Assembly (NCBI RefSeq): GCF_000236785.1
Contig: NZ_AGUF01000074.1
Location: 124,001-188,000 of the forward strand
Reading direction: 5' to 3'
Length of the DNA: 64,000 bases
Source of the DNA: Achromobacter arsenitoxydans SY8
Lineage (GTDB): Bacteria > Pseudomonadota > Gammaproteobacteria > Burkholderiales > Burkholderiaceae_B
The position numbers and the translations under genes are program-made. This document shows positions 16,646 through 25,244 of the stretch, piece by piece (position 1 is the first letter of the stretch; each line of letters opens with the position of its first letter). Below the pieces are notes generated by a model. That model was given only the letters and a program-made list of their open reading frames with translations, was not told the origin of the DNA and ran no database searches.

Positions 16646-18280
16646 ATGAGCCAAACACCAGACGCGTCTCTGCGGGACGCCGACACCTTCGATTACGTGA
16701 TTGTGGGTTCCGGCGCGGCCGGGTCCATCCTGGCCAATCGTCTGTCCGCCGACGGCGCGACCGTATGCGTGCTGGAGGCCGGCCCGCCGGACAACAGCCC
16801 CTTCCTGCACATCCCGGCCGGCTTCATCAAGGCGGTGTTCAACAAGAAATACGCCTGGCAGTTTTCCAGCGAAGGCACGGACCAGACCAAGGGGCGGCGC
16901 GTGCCGATCCCGCAGGGCCGCACGCTGGGCGGGTCCACGTCCATCAATGGCCTGGTCTACAACCGTGGCCAGGCGGCGGATTTCGATCACTGGGCCAGCC
17001 TGGGCAACCCGGGCTGGGCCTATGCGGACGTGCTGCCGTACTTCAAGTCCATGGAGCGTCGCGAAGGCGGCGATGAGCGCTATCGCGGCCGGCAGGGCGA
17101 GCTGCCCGTCACCGACATCGACTGGATCCATCCCCTGTGCGAAGCCTTCATCGCCGGCGCGGTGGAGCAGGGCATTCCCCGGAATCCGGACTACAACGGC
17201 GCGGAGCAAGCCGGCGTCGGCTACTTCCAGCGAACCATCCGCAACGGCTGGCGCATGAGCACCGCCAAGTGCTTCCTGAAGCCCGCCATGGCGCGCAAGA
17301 ACCTGGACGTGCGCACCTATGCGCAGGCGACGCGCGTGCTGTTCGACGGCACGCGCGCCATCGGCGTGGCCTATTGCCATCCCGCGCATCCGGCCCGCTT
17401 GCGCGCGGTGCGCGCCAGCCGCGAAGTGATCGTGGCCTGTGGCGCGATCAACACGCCTAAGCTGCTGCAACTGTCGGGCCTGGGCCCGGCGGATCTGCTG
17501 CGCCAGCACGGCATCCCCGTGGTGCGCGACCTGCCTGGCGTCGGCGAAAACCTGAGCGACCACTACTCCGTGCGCATCGTGGCGCGCGTCAAGAACAGCA
17601 AGACGATGAACGAGCTGGTCAAGGGCTTGAGTCTGGCCGGCCAGATCGGGCGCTGGATGATGAAGCGGCCCAGCATCATGGCCTTGAGCCCGTCGCTGCT
17701 GCACTACTTCTGGAAGTCCACGCCCGAACTCACCGCGCCCGACCTGCAAGGCGTGTTCACGCCGGCCAGCTACAAGGAAGGCTATGTGGGCATGCTGGAC
17801 GACTTTCCCGGCATGACGGCGGGGGTCTGGCAGCACCGGCCTGACAGCCGTGGCCAGGTCCGAATCCGTTCGTCCGACCCCTTGCAGGACCCGGTCATCC
17901 ACGCCAACTATCTGGCCGACGAGCGCGATCAGGTCACGCTGGTGCGCGGCATCCGGCTGGCTCGCCGGCTGTTGCAGTCGCAGGCGCTGGCGCCGTACTT
18001 CGACAGCGAATCGCTGCCTGGCCCCTTGTGCGAGTCCGATTCCGAGCTGCTGGACTTCGCCCGCCGCCTGGGCGTGTCGTCCTACCACGTCAACGGCACG
18101 GCCCGCATGGGGCCGGCCGGCGACCGGTACGCCGTGGTGGATGCGCAGCTGCGCGTGCACGGCGTGCAGAACCTGCGCGTGATCGACTCGTCGGTCATGC
18201 CCGCCATGCCGTCGGCAAACATCTGCGCGGCCACCATGATGATCGGCAACAAGGCGGCCGACCTGATCAAACAATCCTGA
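16646..18280 (+). CDS. GMC-family FAD-dependent alcohol dehydrogenase (choline-dehydrogenase-like)
   Basis: A 544-residue glucose-methanol-choline oxidoreductase. FAD is bound by DYVIVGSGAAGSILANRLS (residues 13-31). GMC signature 1 is GGSTSINGLVYNRG (about residue 95), signature 2 is GAINTPKLLQLSGLGPA (about residue 268), and the catalytic His lies in SSYHVNGTARMG (about residue 480), followed by SVMPAMPSANICAATMMIG, where Asn takes the second active-site position. No signal peptide is evident. It lies between the aldehyde dehydrogenase and a Liv-type binding protein on one strand with short spacers, so it probably oxidises a primary alcohol imported by that transporter. Choline is unlikely to be the substrate, since no betaine-aldehyde dehydrogenase or BetI-like gene is present. 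Confidence 0.9.
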   Translation: MSQTPDASLRDADTFDYVIVGSGAAGSILANRLSADGATVCVLEAGPPDNSPFLHIPAGFIKAVFNKKYAWQFSSEGTDQTKGRRVPIPQGRTLGGSTSINGLVYNRGQAADFDHWASLGNPGWAYADVLPYFKSMERREGGDERYRGRQGELPVTDIDWIHPLCEAFIAGAVEQGIPRNPDYNGAEQAGVGYFQRTIRNGWRMSTAKCFLKPAMARKNLDVRTYAQATRVLFDGTRAIGVAYCHPAHPARLRAVRASREVIVACGAINTPKLLQLSGLGPADLLRQHGIPVVRDLPGVGENLSDHYSVRIVARVKNSKTMNELVKGLSLAGQIGRWMMKRPSIMALSPSLLHYFWKSTPELTAPDLQGVFTPASYKEGYVGMLDDFPGMTAGVWQHRPDSRGQVRIRSSDPLQDPVIHANYLADERDQVTLVRGIRLARRLLQSQALAPYFDSESLPGPLCESDSELLDFARRLGVSSYHVNGTARMGPAGDRYAVVDAQLRVHGVQNLRVIDSSVMPAMPSANICAATMMIGNKAADLIKQS

Positions 18281-18321
18281 AAACCAAGACGCGATCACCC
18301 GAGTGATCCCTAGGAGACAAC

Positions 18322-19524
18322 GTGAATTCCCTGCATTTCCCCAAGACGATGAAGGCCCTGCTGCTGTCGGCGGCGCTGATGGGCGCCAGCGCTGCCGCGC
18401 TGGCCGATGACATCAAGATCGGCTTCAACAGCGATATGTCGGCCACCGGTTCGGCGGACTTTGGCATTTCGGCGCTGGCTGGTGCGCGCCAGGCGGCCGA
18501 AGAGCTGAACGCGGCCGGCGGCGTGCTGGGCAAGAAGGTCGTCATCGTGGAACGCGATGACGTCGGCGCCCCGCCCAAGGCCATCCAGAACACCAACGAG
18601 CTGGTGGACAACGTCAAGGTCAACGCGATGCTGGGCGGCGTGAACTCGGGCAATATGCTGGCCTGGCTGCATATCGTGCAGCAGAAGAAGATCCCGACGA
18701 TCTCGCCCGTGGCTACCGCCACCGATATCACCGGCCGCTATGCGAAATCGCCGCCGAACTATGTGTTCCGCGTGTCCATGCGCGACCGCGACCAGATCGC
18801 GCTGCTGGCCGCCTACGCGGCGCGCGCCAGCAAGTCCGGCAAGGTGGCGATCATTGCCGACACCACGGGCTATGGCCAGCAAGGCGCCAAGGACGCGCTG
18901 GAGATCCTGGCGCTGCACAAGATCACGCCGGTGGCCAACGAGAAGTTCGGTCCGAAGGACACGGACATGAGCTCGCAGCTGAACAAAATCAAGGCTTCGG
19001 GTGCGGACACGCTGATTGTCTACGCGCTGGCCGATTCCAACGCGCACGTGATGCGCAGCCTGGAGAAGATCAGCTACTTCCCGACCACGCTGGCCTCCTG
19101 GGCCAACTTGAGTTCGCCGTTCCTGCGCATCGCCGGGCCGGAACTGGCCGCCAAGATGATCTTCACGGCGTCCATCACCGAAGATTCCTCGCCCGAATCC
19201 AAAGCACTGTACGACACGCTGATGAAGGGCAATGGCCGCGTGCCCACGTATGTGATGGCCGCGCAGGCGTATGACTCCGTGAAGCTGATCGCCGCCGCCA
19301 TGGAGCAGGCCAAGTCGACCGACGGCGCCGCCGTGCAGGCCGCGCTGCAACAACTGGGCCAGGCCAAGGGCGTGATCAAGACGTACCAGCAGCCGTTCTC
19401 GGCAGACAACCATGAAGCGCTGTCGGTGAAGGACTTCCGCCTGGTGCGCTGGGTCGACGGCAAGGTCGTGACGGTGGACGACGAGTTCATGCGCGCCATC
19501 AAGCCGGAAGACCTGAAGCTGTAA
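18322..19524 (+). CDS. Branched-chain-amino-acid-type ABC binding protein (copy 2)
   Basis: A 400-residue Liv-type periplasmic binding protein, starting at GTG 18322 five bases after AGGAG, with an internal ATG at 18349 as alternative. The signal peptide ends ASAAALADD. The mature sequence (DIKIGFNSDMSATGSADFG) and long stretches such as LGGVNSGNMLAWLHIVQQKK are shared with copy 1 at 12863-14059. This copy is followed by LivH, LivMG and LivF, so it is the cognate receptor. An 89-base gap with a strong perfect palindrome separates it from LivH, a common way to keep receptor levels above permease levels. It follows the GMC gene by 41 bases. Confidence 0.9.
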   Translation: MNSLHFPKTMKALLLSAALMGASAAALADDIKIGFNSDMSATGSADFGISALAGARQAAEELNAAGGVLGKKVVIVERDDVGAPPKAIQNTNELVDNVKVNAMLGGVNSGNMLAWLHIVQQKKIPTISPVATATDITGRYAKSPPNYVFRVSMRDRDQIALLAAYAARASKSGKVAIIADTTGYGQQGAKDALEILALHKITPVANEKFGPKDTDMSSQLNKIKASGADTLIVYALADSNAHVMRSLEKISYFPTTLASWANLSSPFLRIAGPELAAKMIFTASITEDSSPESKALYDTLMKGNGRVPTYVMAAQAYDSVKLIAAAMEQAKSTDGAAVQAALQQLGQAKGVIKTYQQPFSADNHEALSVKDFRLVRWVDGKVVTVDDEFMRAIKPEDLKL

Positions 19525-19567
19525 GCGCGAACAGGCGGCAACGAATTTAGCGGTACATCAAGGATCT

Positions 19568-19591
19568 CTCCGGCGCGGCGCCGCGCCGGAG
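19568..19591. repeat. 24-bp perfect palindrome between binding-protein and permease genes
   Basis: CTCCGGCGCGGC (19568-19579) is followed directly by its exact reverse complement to 19591, giving a very stable GC-only hairpin in the transcript. It is not followed by a T-run, so it is more likely an mRNA-stabilising or attenuating element between receptor and permease genes than a full terminator. Confidence 0.75.
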
Positions 19592-19613
19592 TCGTCAAAA
19601 GGGGGCCATCAGC

Positions 19614-20528
19614 ATGCAAATACTACAAGCCATATTGAGTGGATTGGCCATGGGCAGCGTCTATGCCCTGGTCGCGTTCGGGTTCAGCATTACCTACACC
19701 ACCACCAAGACGTTCAACTTTGGCCAGGGCGCGTTCCTGGCGCTGGCCAGCCTCATCGGCATCAGCGCCATCCTGCTCGTGACGCAGGGCAAGCTGATCG
19801 GCTTTCCCAGCCCGGAAGACGTGACGTGGGGATCGTTCCTGTTCGCGCTGCTGGCGGCCATGCTGGTGCTGGGCCTGCTTGGCTTCGTGCTGTACATCAC
19901 CGCCATCAAGCACTTTGTTGGCGAGGCGGGGTTGTCCTGGGTGATGAGCACCATCGGCTTTGGCATCATCATCCAGAACCTGGCGTTGCTGATCTGGGGC
20001 CCTGCGCCCATCGCGGTGGCCTCGCCGCTGGGTGAAGGCATCATCACCATTTTCGGCACGGGCGTGCGCCCGCAGGAGATCCTGGTGTTCGGCACCACGC
20101 TCGCGCTGATGATCGTGTTTGACTGGGCGCTGCACAAGACAAAGATGGGCAAGGCCGTGCGCGCGGTGGCGTTCAGCAAGTCCACCGCCAGCCTGATGGG
20201 CATCAACGCGAACGCGGTGGCGGTGGCGGTGTTCGTCATCAGCTCGGCGCTGGCCGCGATTGCGGGCGTGATGATCGCGCCGATCGCGACGGCCTCGGTG
20301 TTCGTGGGCACGCTGCTGTCGTTGAAAGCGTTTTCCGCCGCCATCCTGGGCGGCCTGGAGAACCCGCGCGGCTGCATCTTCGGCGGCTTTCTGATCGGCC
20401 TGCTGGAGTCGCTGATTGGTCTTTGGTATTCGAACCTTCGCGAGATCGCGGTGTTCGCGCTGATCATCGTGGTGCTGTACTTCCGCCCGGCGGGCATCCT
20501 TGGCCGCGTGCATGCGGAGAAGGTGTGA
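19614..20528 (+). CDS. livH: Branched-chain-type ABC transporter permease (LivH-like)
   Basis: A 304-residue inner-membrane permease of the LivH family, starting MQILQAILSGLAMGSVYALVAFGF. The early segment ITYTTTKTFNFGQGAFLALAS is the LivH hallmark, followed by several hydrophobic helices and the cytoplasmic coupling segment ALHKTKMGKAVRAVAFSKSTASLMGIN. It forms the translocation channel with the LivM-like half of the next protein, two bases downstream. The substrate follows from the binding protein at 18322 and is probably the compound oxidised by the neighbouring alcohol and aldehyde dehydrogenases. Confidence 0.92.
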   Translation: MQILQAILSGLAMGSVYALVAFGFSITYTTTKTFNFGQGAFLALASLIGISAILLVTQGKLIGFPSPEDVTWGSFLFALLAAMLVLGLLGFVLYITAIKHFVGEAGLSWVMSTIGFGIIIQNLALLIWGPAPIAVASPLGEGIITIFGTGVRPQEILVFGTTLALMIVFDWALHKTKMGKAVRAVAFSKSTASLMGINANAVAVAVFVISSALAAIAGVMIAPIATASVFVGTLLSLKAFSAAILGGLENPRGCIFGGFLIGLLESLIGLWYSNLREIAVFALIIVVLYFRPAGILGRVHAEKV

Positions 20529-20530
20529 AC

Positions 20531-22300
20531 ATGTCGAAACTACTCATTCCGATCGTCATTGCCTTGCTGGCCGTGGGTTTTGCCTATTCGGGCCTGAACG
20601 ATTTTTATCTGTTGATCCTGTTCAATATCGGGGTCTATTACATTGCCGCCACCGGCTTCAACATTCTGGTCGGCCAGACCGGGCAGAAGTCGCTGGGCCA
20701 TGCCGGCCTGTTCGGCGTGGGCGCCTATACGGTGGCGCTGCTGACGGTGAACTACCAGGTCAACCCGTGGCTGGCGCTGTTGTGCGCGGCGGGCGTGTCC
20801 GCCGTGTTCGGCGTGGTCATCGCGATTCCGGCCCTGAAGGTGAAGGGGCCGAGCCTGGCCATGGTCACCATCGCGTTCGGCCTGTTGATCGAAAAAATCG
20901 TGTCCGAATGGACGGACGTGTTCAAGGGCCAGGAAGGCTTCTACGGCATCACCGGCCTGACGTTCAACGGCGCCACGCTGGACAGCCGCCAATGGGTGGT
21001 TGTGGTGGTGGTGCTGGGCCTGGCGCTGCACGCGATGACGTCGCTGCTCTTGAACGGCCGTTTCGGCCGGGGCTTTGCCGCCGTGCGCACGTCTGAGATC
21101 GCGGCGGAGAGCGTGGGCATCAGCGTGTACCGCTTCAAGATTCTGGCGTTCGTCATCAGCGCCATCACCTGCGGGATCGCGGGCGGCCTGGTGGCGCAGC
21201 AGAACCAGTACATCAATTCCGACTTCGTCAATTTCAACCTGTCGGTGTTTTTCCTGGTGCTGGTGCTGTTTGGCGGGCGCACGCCGGTCGGTTCCTTCCT
21301 GGGGGCCGTGGTGCTGACGGTGCTGGACGCCATGCTGGCGCGCTGGCCCGAAGTGCAGCATTTCGCTTACGGCCTGATATTGCTGTTCGCGCTGTACGCC
21401 ATGCCCGAAGGGCTGGCCGGCCTGTTGCGCCGCGTGTGGCCGCAGCGCGGTCAGCGCGAGGCGCTGGCGCGCACGGCGTCAAACGCCGATTGGTCGCCCG
21501 AGCGCGCCACGGCCACGTCCAAGACCGCCGGCGGCGCTGCCGGCTTCCTGGAAGTGAAGGATCTGTACAAGGCCTTTGGCGGCGTGGTGCCGACCAACAA
21601 GGTGTCGTTCTCGCTGGAGCAAGGCGCGGTGGTGTCGCTGATCGGCCCTAACGGCGCGGGCAAGACGACGACGCTGAACTTGTTGTCTGGGCTGGTCGTG
21701 CCGGACGCCGGCAGCATCCGCTTCAAAAACCGGCAGATGGTGGGCTTGTCGCCTAATGAAATCGCGGCCAGCGGCATCGGGCGCACGTTCCAGAACCTGA
21801 AGCTGTTCGACGGGCTGACGGCGCTGGAAAACGTGATGGTGGGGTTTTATCGCGTGCAGAAGTCGGGATTTTTCTCGAACCTGCTGGGTCTGCCCGCCAG
21901 CCTGGCCGAAGAACGCCGCATGCGCCGCGAGGCATACGCCATCCTGAAGTTCTTCGAGCTGGACCGCTATGCGGACGACGCGGCCAATAGCCTGCCTTAC
22001 GGTTTGCAGCGCCGGCTTGAGATCGCCCGCGCGGTGGCGGCCATGCCTGACCTGTTGCTGCTGGACGAACCCGCCGCCGGCCTGAACCCGGCCGAGACGG
22101 ACCAGCTGACCGAACTCATCGTGAAGCTCAAAGACATGGGCCTGACCATTCTGCTGATCGAGCATCACATGGATCTGGTCATGGCAATTTCGGATCACAT
22201 CGTTGTGCTGGACTACGGCGTGAAGATCGCCTCCGGCCTGCCGAACCACATCCAGGAGAATCCGAAAGTGATCGAAGCCTACCTGGGCGCGCCCGCATAG
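20531..22300 (+). CDS. LivM-LivG fusion: ABC permease joined to ATPase
   Basis: A 589-residue fusion. Residues 1-300 are a LivM-type membrane protein (NILVGQTGQKSLGHAGLFGVGAY; VRTSEIAAESVGISVYRFK). A linker of about 35 residues follows. From about residue 337 (FLEVKDLYKAFGGVVPTNKV) comes a LivG-type ATPase with Walker A GPNGAGKTT, Q-loop in GRTFQNLKLFDGLT, signature SLPYGLQRRLEIARAVA in place of LSGGQQ, Walker B LLLLDEPAAGLNP and the switch His in LLIEHHMD. ATG 20531 lies two bases after the LivH stop. LivM and LivG are separate in E. coli; the fusion ties one ATPase to one permease subunit. Confidence that the frame is continuous is high, since no interruption is seen. Confidence 0.92.
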   Translation: MSKLLIPIVIALLAVGFAYSGLNDFYLLILFNIGVYYIAATGFNILVGQTGQKSLGHAGLFGVGAYTVALLTVNYQVNPWLALLCAAGVSAVFGVVIAIPALKVKGPSLAMVTIAFGLLIEKIVSEWTDVFKGQEGFYGITGLTFNGATLDSRQWVVVVVVLGLALHAMTSLLLNGRFGRGFAAVRTSEIAAESVGISVYRFKILAFVISAITCGIAGGLVAQQNQYINSDFVNFNLSVFFLVLVLFGGRTPVGSFLGAVVLTVLDAMLARWPEVQHFAYGLILLFALYAMPEGLAGLLRRVWPQRGQREALARTASNADWSPERATATSKTAGGAAGFLEVKDLYKAFGGVVPTNKVSFSLEQGAVVSLIGPNGAGKTTTLNLLSGLVVPDAGSIRFKNRQMVGLSPNEIAASGIGRTFQNLKLFDGLTALENVMVGFYRVQKSGFFSNLLGLPASLAEERRMRREAYAILKFFELDRYADDAANSLPYGLQRRLEIARAVAAMPDLLLLDEPAAGLNPAETDQLTELIVKLKDMGLTILLIEHHMDLVMAISDHIVVLDYGVKIASGLPNHIQENPKVIEAYLGAPA

Positions 22301-22311
22301 GAGACACACGA

Positions 22312-23034
22312 ATGAGCCGATTGCTGGATATCAAGAACCTGGCGGTGAACTATGGCGCCGTCAATGCTTTGAAGCAGGTGTCGCTGCATGTGGACACGAA
22401 CGAGATCGTGACCATCATTGGCGGCAATGGCGCGGGCAAGAGCACCATGATGCGCGCGCTGTCGGGCATCGAGAAGTCCACGGGCGTGATCACGTTCGGC
22501 GGGCAGGATCTGGCCGGCGTCAGCGCGCACAAGCGTGTGGCGCTAGGCATCGCGCATGTGCCGGAAGGCCGTCAGGTGTTCCCTGACCAGAGCGTATTCG
22601 ACAACCTGATGCTGGGCGCCTTCCTGCGCCGCGAGTCGCCCGATGAACTGGCGGGCGAGATCGAGCGCTGCTTCGCGATGTTCCCGCGGCTGAAGGAACG
22701 GCGGGATCAATACGCCGGCACGCTGTCGGGCGGCGAACAGCAGATGCTGGCCATCTGCCGCGCGCTGATGAGCAAGCCGCGCATCCTGATGCTGGACGAA
22801 CCGTCGCTGGGGCTGGCGCCGCTGATCGTGGCCGAGATTTTCAAGATCATCAAGGCGCTCAAGGAAAGCGGCATGACCATTTTGCTGGTTGAGCAGATGG
22901 CCAACCAGGCGCTGGCCATTTCCGACCGCGCGTATGTGCTGGAGGTGGGTTCCATCGTGATGGAAGGCACCGGCCAGGAATTGCTGGCCAGCGAGCGCGT
23001 GCGCGAAGCCTATCTGGGAAAACACAAGAGCTGA
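22312..23034 (+). CDS. livF: Branched-chain-type ABC transporter ATPase (LivF-like)
   Basis: A 240-residue ATPase, the second nucleotide-binding subunit of the transporter. Walker A GGNGAGKST is near residue 38, Q-loop and LivF-type VPEGRQVFPDQSVFDNL follow, signature LSGGEQQML is near residue 138, Walker B ILMLDEPSLGLAP near 158, and the switch His is replaced within LLVEQMANQAL, as is usual for LivF. It starts 11 bases after the LivMG fusion and precedes the CoA-transferase by 10 bases, so transporter and catabolic enzymes are one transcription unit. Confidence 0.94.
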   Translation: MSRLLDIKNLAVNYGAVNALKQVSLHVDTNEIVTIIGGNGAGKSTMMRALSGIEKSTGVITFGGQDLAGVSAHKRVALGIAHVPEGRQVFPDQSVFDNLMLGAFLRRESPDELAGEIERCFAMFPRLKERRDQYAGTLSGGEQQMLAICRALMSKPRILMLDEPSLGLAPLIVAEIFKIIKALKESGMTILLVEQMANQALAISDRAYVLEVGSIVMEGTGQELLASERVREAYLGKHKS

Positions 23035-23044
23035 CGAGGCAATC

Positions 23045-24235
23045 ATGTCATCCAAACCATTGAGCGGTATCCGTGTGCTGGAGTTGGGCCAGCTGATCGC
23101 CGGGCCGTTCGCCGCCAAGATGCTGGGCGAATTCGGCGCCGAAGTCATCAAGATAGAGCCGCCCGGAAAGGGCGACCCCTTGCGCAACTGGCGCCTGATC
23201 CATGAAGGCACGTCCGTCTGGTGGCAGGTGCAGTCGCGCAACAAGAAATCTGTCAGCCTGGACCTGCGCCAGCCTGAAGCGCAGGACCTGATCCGCGCGC
23301 TGGTCAAAGACATCGACGTGGTCGTGGAGAACTTCAAGCCCGGCACGATGGAAGGCTGGGGCCTGGGCTGGGAAGACCTGCGCGCGATCAATCCGCGTCT
23401 GGTGATGCTGCGCGTGTCGGGCTACGGCCAGACCGGACCGTACCGTGATCTGCCGGGCTTTGGCGCCATTGGCGAGGCCATGGGCGGTCTGCGCCACTTG
23501 AGCGGCGAGCCGGACCGCACGCCGGTGCGCGTGGGAATTTCGATTGGCGATTCGCTGTCGGCGCTGCACGGCGTCATCGGCATCCTGCTGGCGCTGCGCG
23601 CGCGGGACCAGAACGGCCAGGGCCAGATGATCGACGTGGCGCTGTATGAGTCCGTCTTCAACATGATGGAAAGCCTGCTGCCGGAGTACGCCGTGTTCAA
23701 CGAGGTGCGCCAGCCTGCGGGCAGCAGCCTGCCGGGCATCGCGCCCAGCAACGCGTACCGCTGCCAGGACAACAAGTACGTGCTGGTCGCCGGCAATGGC
23801 GACAGCATCTTCAAGCGCCTGATGGGCGTGATCGGCCGTCCGGACCTGGCCGAGTCGCCCGATCTGGCCAACAACGCCGGCCGCGTGAAGCATGTGGTGA
23901 TGCTGGACGACGCGATCTCGCAATGGACGGGGCAGCATGCGCTGGACGTGGTGCTGGCGCGCCTGAACGAAGGACAGATCCCGGCCGGCAAGATCTATGA
24001 CGTGGCGGACATCGCCGCCGACCCCCACTACCAGGCGCGCGGCATGATCCTGGACGGCGAGCTGCCCGACGGCACGCCGATCAAGCTGCCGGGCATCGTG
24101 CCCAAGCTGTCCGAGACGCCGGGCGAGGTGCGCAGCGCCGCGCCGGCGCTGGGGCAGGACACGGACGAGGTGCTGGGCGGGCTGGGCGTGGACGAGGCGA
24201 CGCGCACCGCATGGCGCGCGCGCGGCATCATCTGA
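23045..24235 (+). CDS. Class III CoA-transferase (CaiB/BaiF family)
   Basis: A 396-residue family III CoA-transferase. The N-terminus LSGIRVLELGQLIAGPFAAKMLGEFGAEVIKIEPP is the family signature, VVVENFKPGTMEGWGLG follows, and the catalytic Asp is in GQMIDVALYESVFNM near residue 200. The C-terminal half carries the interlocked-domain features (AGKIYDVADIAADPHYQARGM). Members move CoA between acids; the human relative SUGCT passes CoA from succinyl-CoA to glutarate or 3-hydroxy-3-methylglutarate. Directly upstream of an HMG-CoA lyase, an HMG or related dicarboxylate acceptor is the natural inference. Spacers of 10-11 bases place it within the transport operon. Confidence 0.9.
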   Translation: MSSKPLSGIRVLELGQLIAGPFAAKMLGEFGAEVIKIEPPGKGDPLRNWRLIHEGTSVWWQVQSRNKKSVSLDLRQPEAQDLIRALVKDIDVVVENFKPGTMEGWGLGWEDLRAINPRLVMLRVSGYGQTGPYRDLPGFGAIGEAMGGLRHLSGEPDRTPVRVGISIGDSLSALHGVIGILLALRARDQNGQGQMIDVALYESVFNMMESLLPEYAVFNEVRQPAGSSLPGIAPSNAYRCQDNKYVLVAGNGDSIFKRLMGVIGRPDLAESPDLANNAGRVKHVVMLDDAISQWTGQHALDVVLARLNEGQIPAGKIYDVADIAADPHYQARGMILDGELPDGTPIKLPGIVPKLSETPGEVRSAAPALGQDTDEVLGGLGVDEATRTAWRARGII

Positions 24236-24246
24236 AAGGGAAGGTC

Positions 24247-25188
24247 ATGAGCGAACCGAGCGCAAATCGCAAGACGCTGTACATCCAGGACGTCGCGCCC
24301 CGGGACGGCTTCCAGAACGAAAAGCAGTTCATCGAAACCCAGGACAAGATCGACTTTATCAACGCGCTGTCGCAAAGCGGCTACGCCAAGATCGAGGCGA
24401 CCTCGTTCACGTCGCCCAAGGCGATACCGGCGCTGCGCGACGCCGAAGTCGTGATGCACGAGATCGTGCGCAATCCCGACGTGATCTACACGGTTCTGGT
24501 GCCCAATGTGCGCGGGGCGCAGCGTGCGCTGGAATGCAATGTGGACGAAGTCAACCTGGTGATGTCGGTCAGCGAGACGCACAACCGCGCCAACCTGCGC
24601 ATGACGCGCGAGCAATCGTTCGAGCAATTGAGCGATGTGGTGAGCGCAGTGCGCGGCAGCCGGGTCGCGATCAATGTGTCGCTGTCAACGGTGTTTGGCT
24701 GCCCGATGGAAGGCGATATCAACGCCTTCGACGTGCTGGAACTGGTGGGGCGCTTTGCGGCGCTCGGCGTGGACGGGGTGACGCTGTGCGACACCACGGG
24801 CATGGCGTATCCGACCCAGGTGGGCAAGATCGGGCGCGAGGTCCGCAAGCTGTTCCCGAACCTGACGACGACCATGCACTTTCACAACACGCGCGGCATG
24901 GCGCTGGCCAATACGCTGGCGGCGCTGGAGGCGGGCATCGACCGCTTCGACGCGTCGCTGGGCGGGCTGGGCGGCTGCCCCTACGCGCCGGGCGCCAGCG
25001 GCAACGTGTGTACGGAAGAACTGGTGCACATGCTGGAGCTGATGGGCTATGACACGGGCGTGGATCTGACGCGCATCCTGGATATCGCGGCTACGTTGCC
25101 TGCGTTGGTCGGGCATGACATTCCCAGCCAGATCCTGAAAGCGGGACCGCGGCTGACGCTGCATCCGGCGCCAGACCAGGGCGCGTGA
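24247..25188 (+). CDS. Hydroxymethylglutaryl-CoA lyase-family protein
   Basis: A 313-residue TIM-barrel lyase of the HMG-CoA lyase family, cleaving HMG-CoA to acetoacetate and acetyl-CoA or acting on a close analogue. ATG 24247 follows AAGGGAAGG. The catalytic Arg-Asp pair is in [12 protein letters not shown] (about residues 19-21), the metal-binding His pair is in [10 protein letters not shown] (about residue 220), and the active-site loop with catalytic Cys is [15 protein letters not shown] (about residues 240-254). Key residues are therefore all present. It follows the CaiB-type CoA-transferase by 11 bases. The pairing suggests that a free acid is made into a CoA ester and then split. Confidence 0.9.
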   Translation: MSEPSANRKTLYIQDVAPRDGFQNEKQFIETQDKIDFINALSQSGYAKIEATSFTSPKAIPALRDAEVVMHEIVRNPDVIYTVLVPNVRGAQRALECNVDEVNLVMSVSETHNRANLRMTREQSFEQLSDVVSAVRGSRVAINVSLSTVFGCPMEGDINAFDVLELVGRFAALGVDGVTLCDTTGMAYPTQVGKIGREVRKLFPNLTTTMHFHNTRGMALANTLAALEAGIDRFDASLGGLGGCPYAPGASGNVCTEELVHMLELMGYDTGVDLTRILDIAATLPALVGHDIPSQILKAGPRLTLHPAPDQGA

Positions 25189-25244
25189 CGGCGCCGCGGT
25201 GTGCTAATTTCCCGGGGGAATCCTTTCCGCTCCGGAGCGCCGCC

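Noticed and set aside
16646-18280. betA choline dehydrogenase
   Set aside because: No BetB partner, no BetI regulator and no choline transporter near; the neighbouring genes point to another alcohol.
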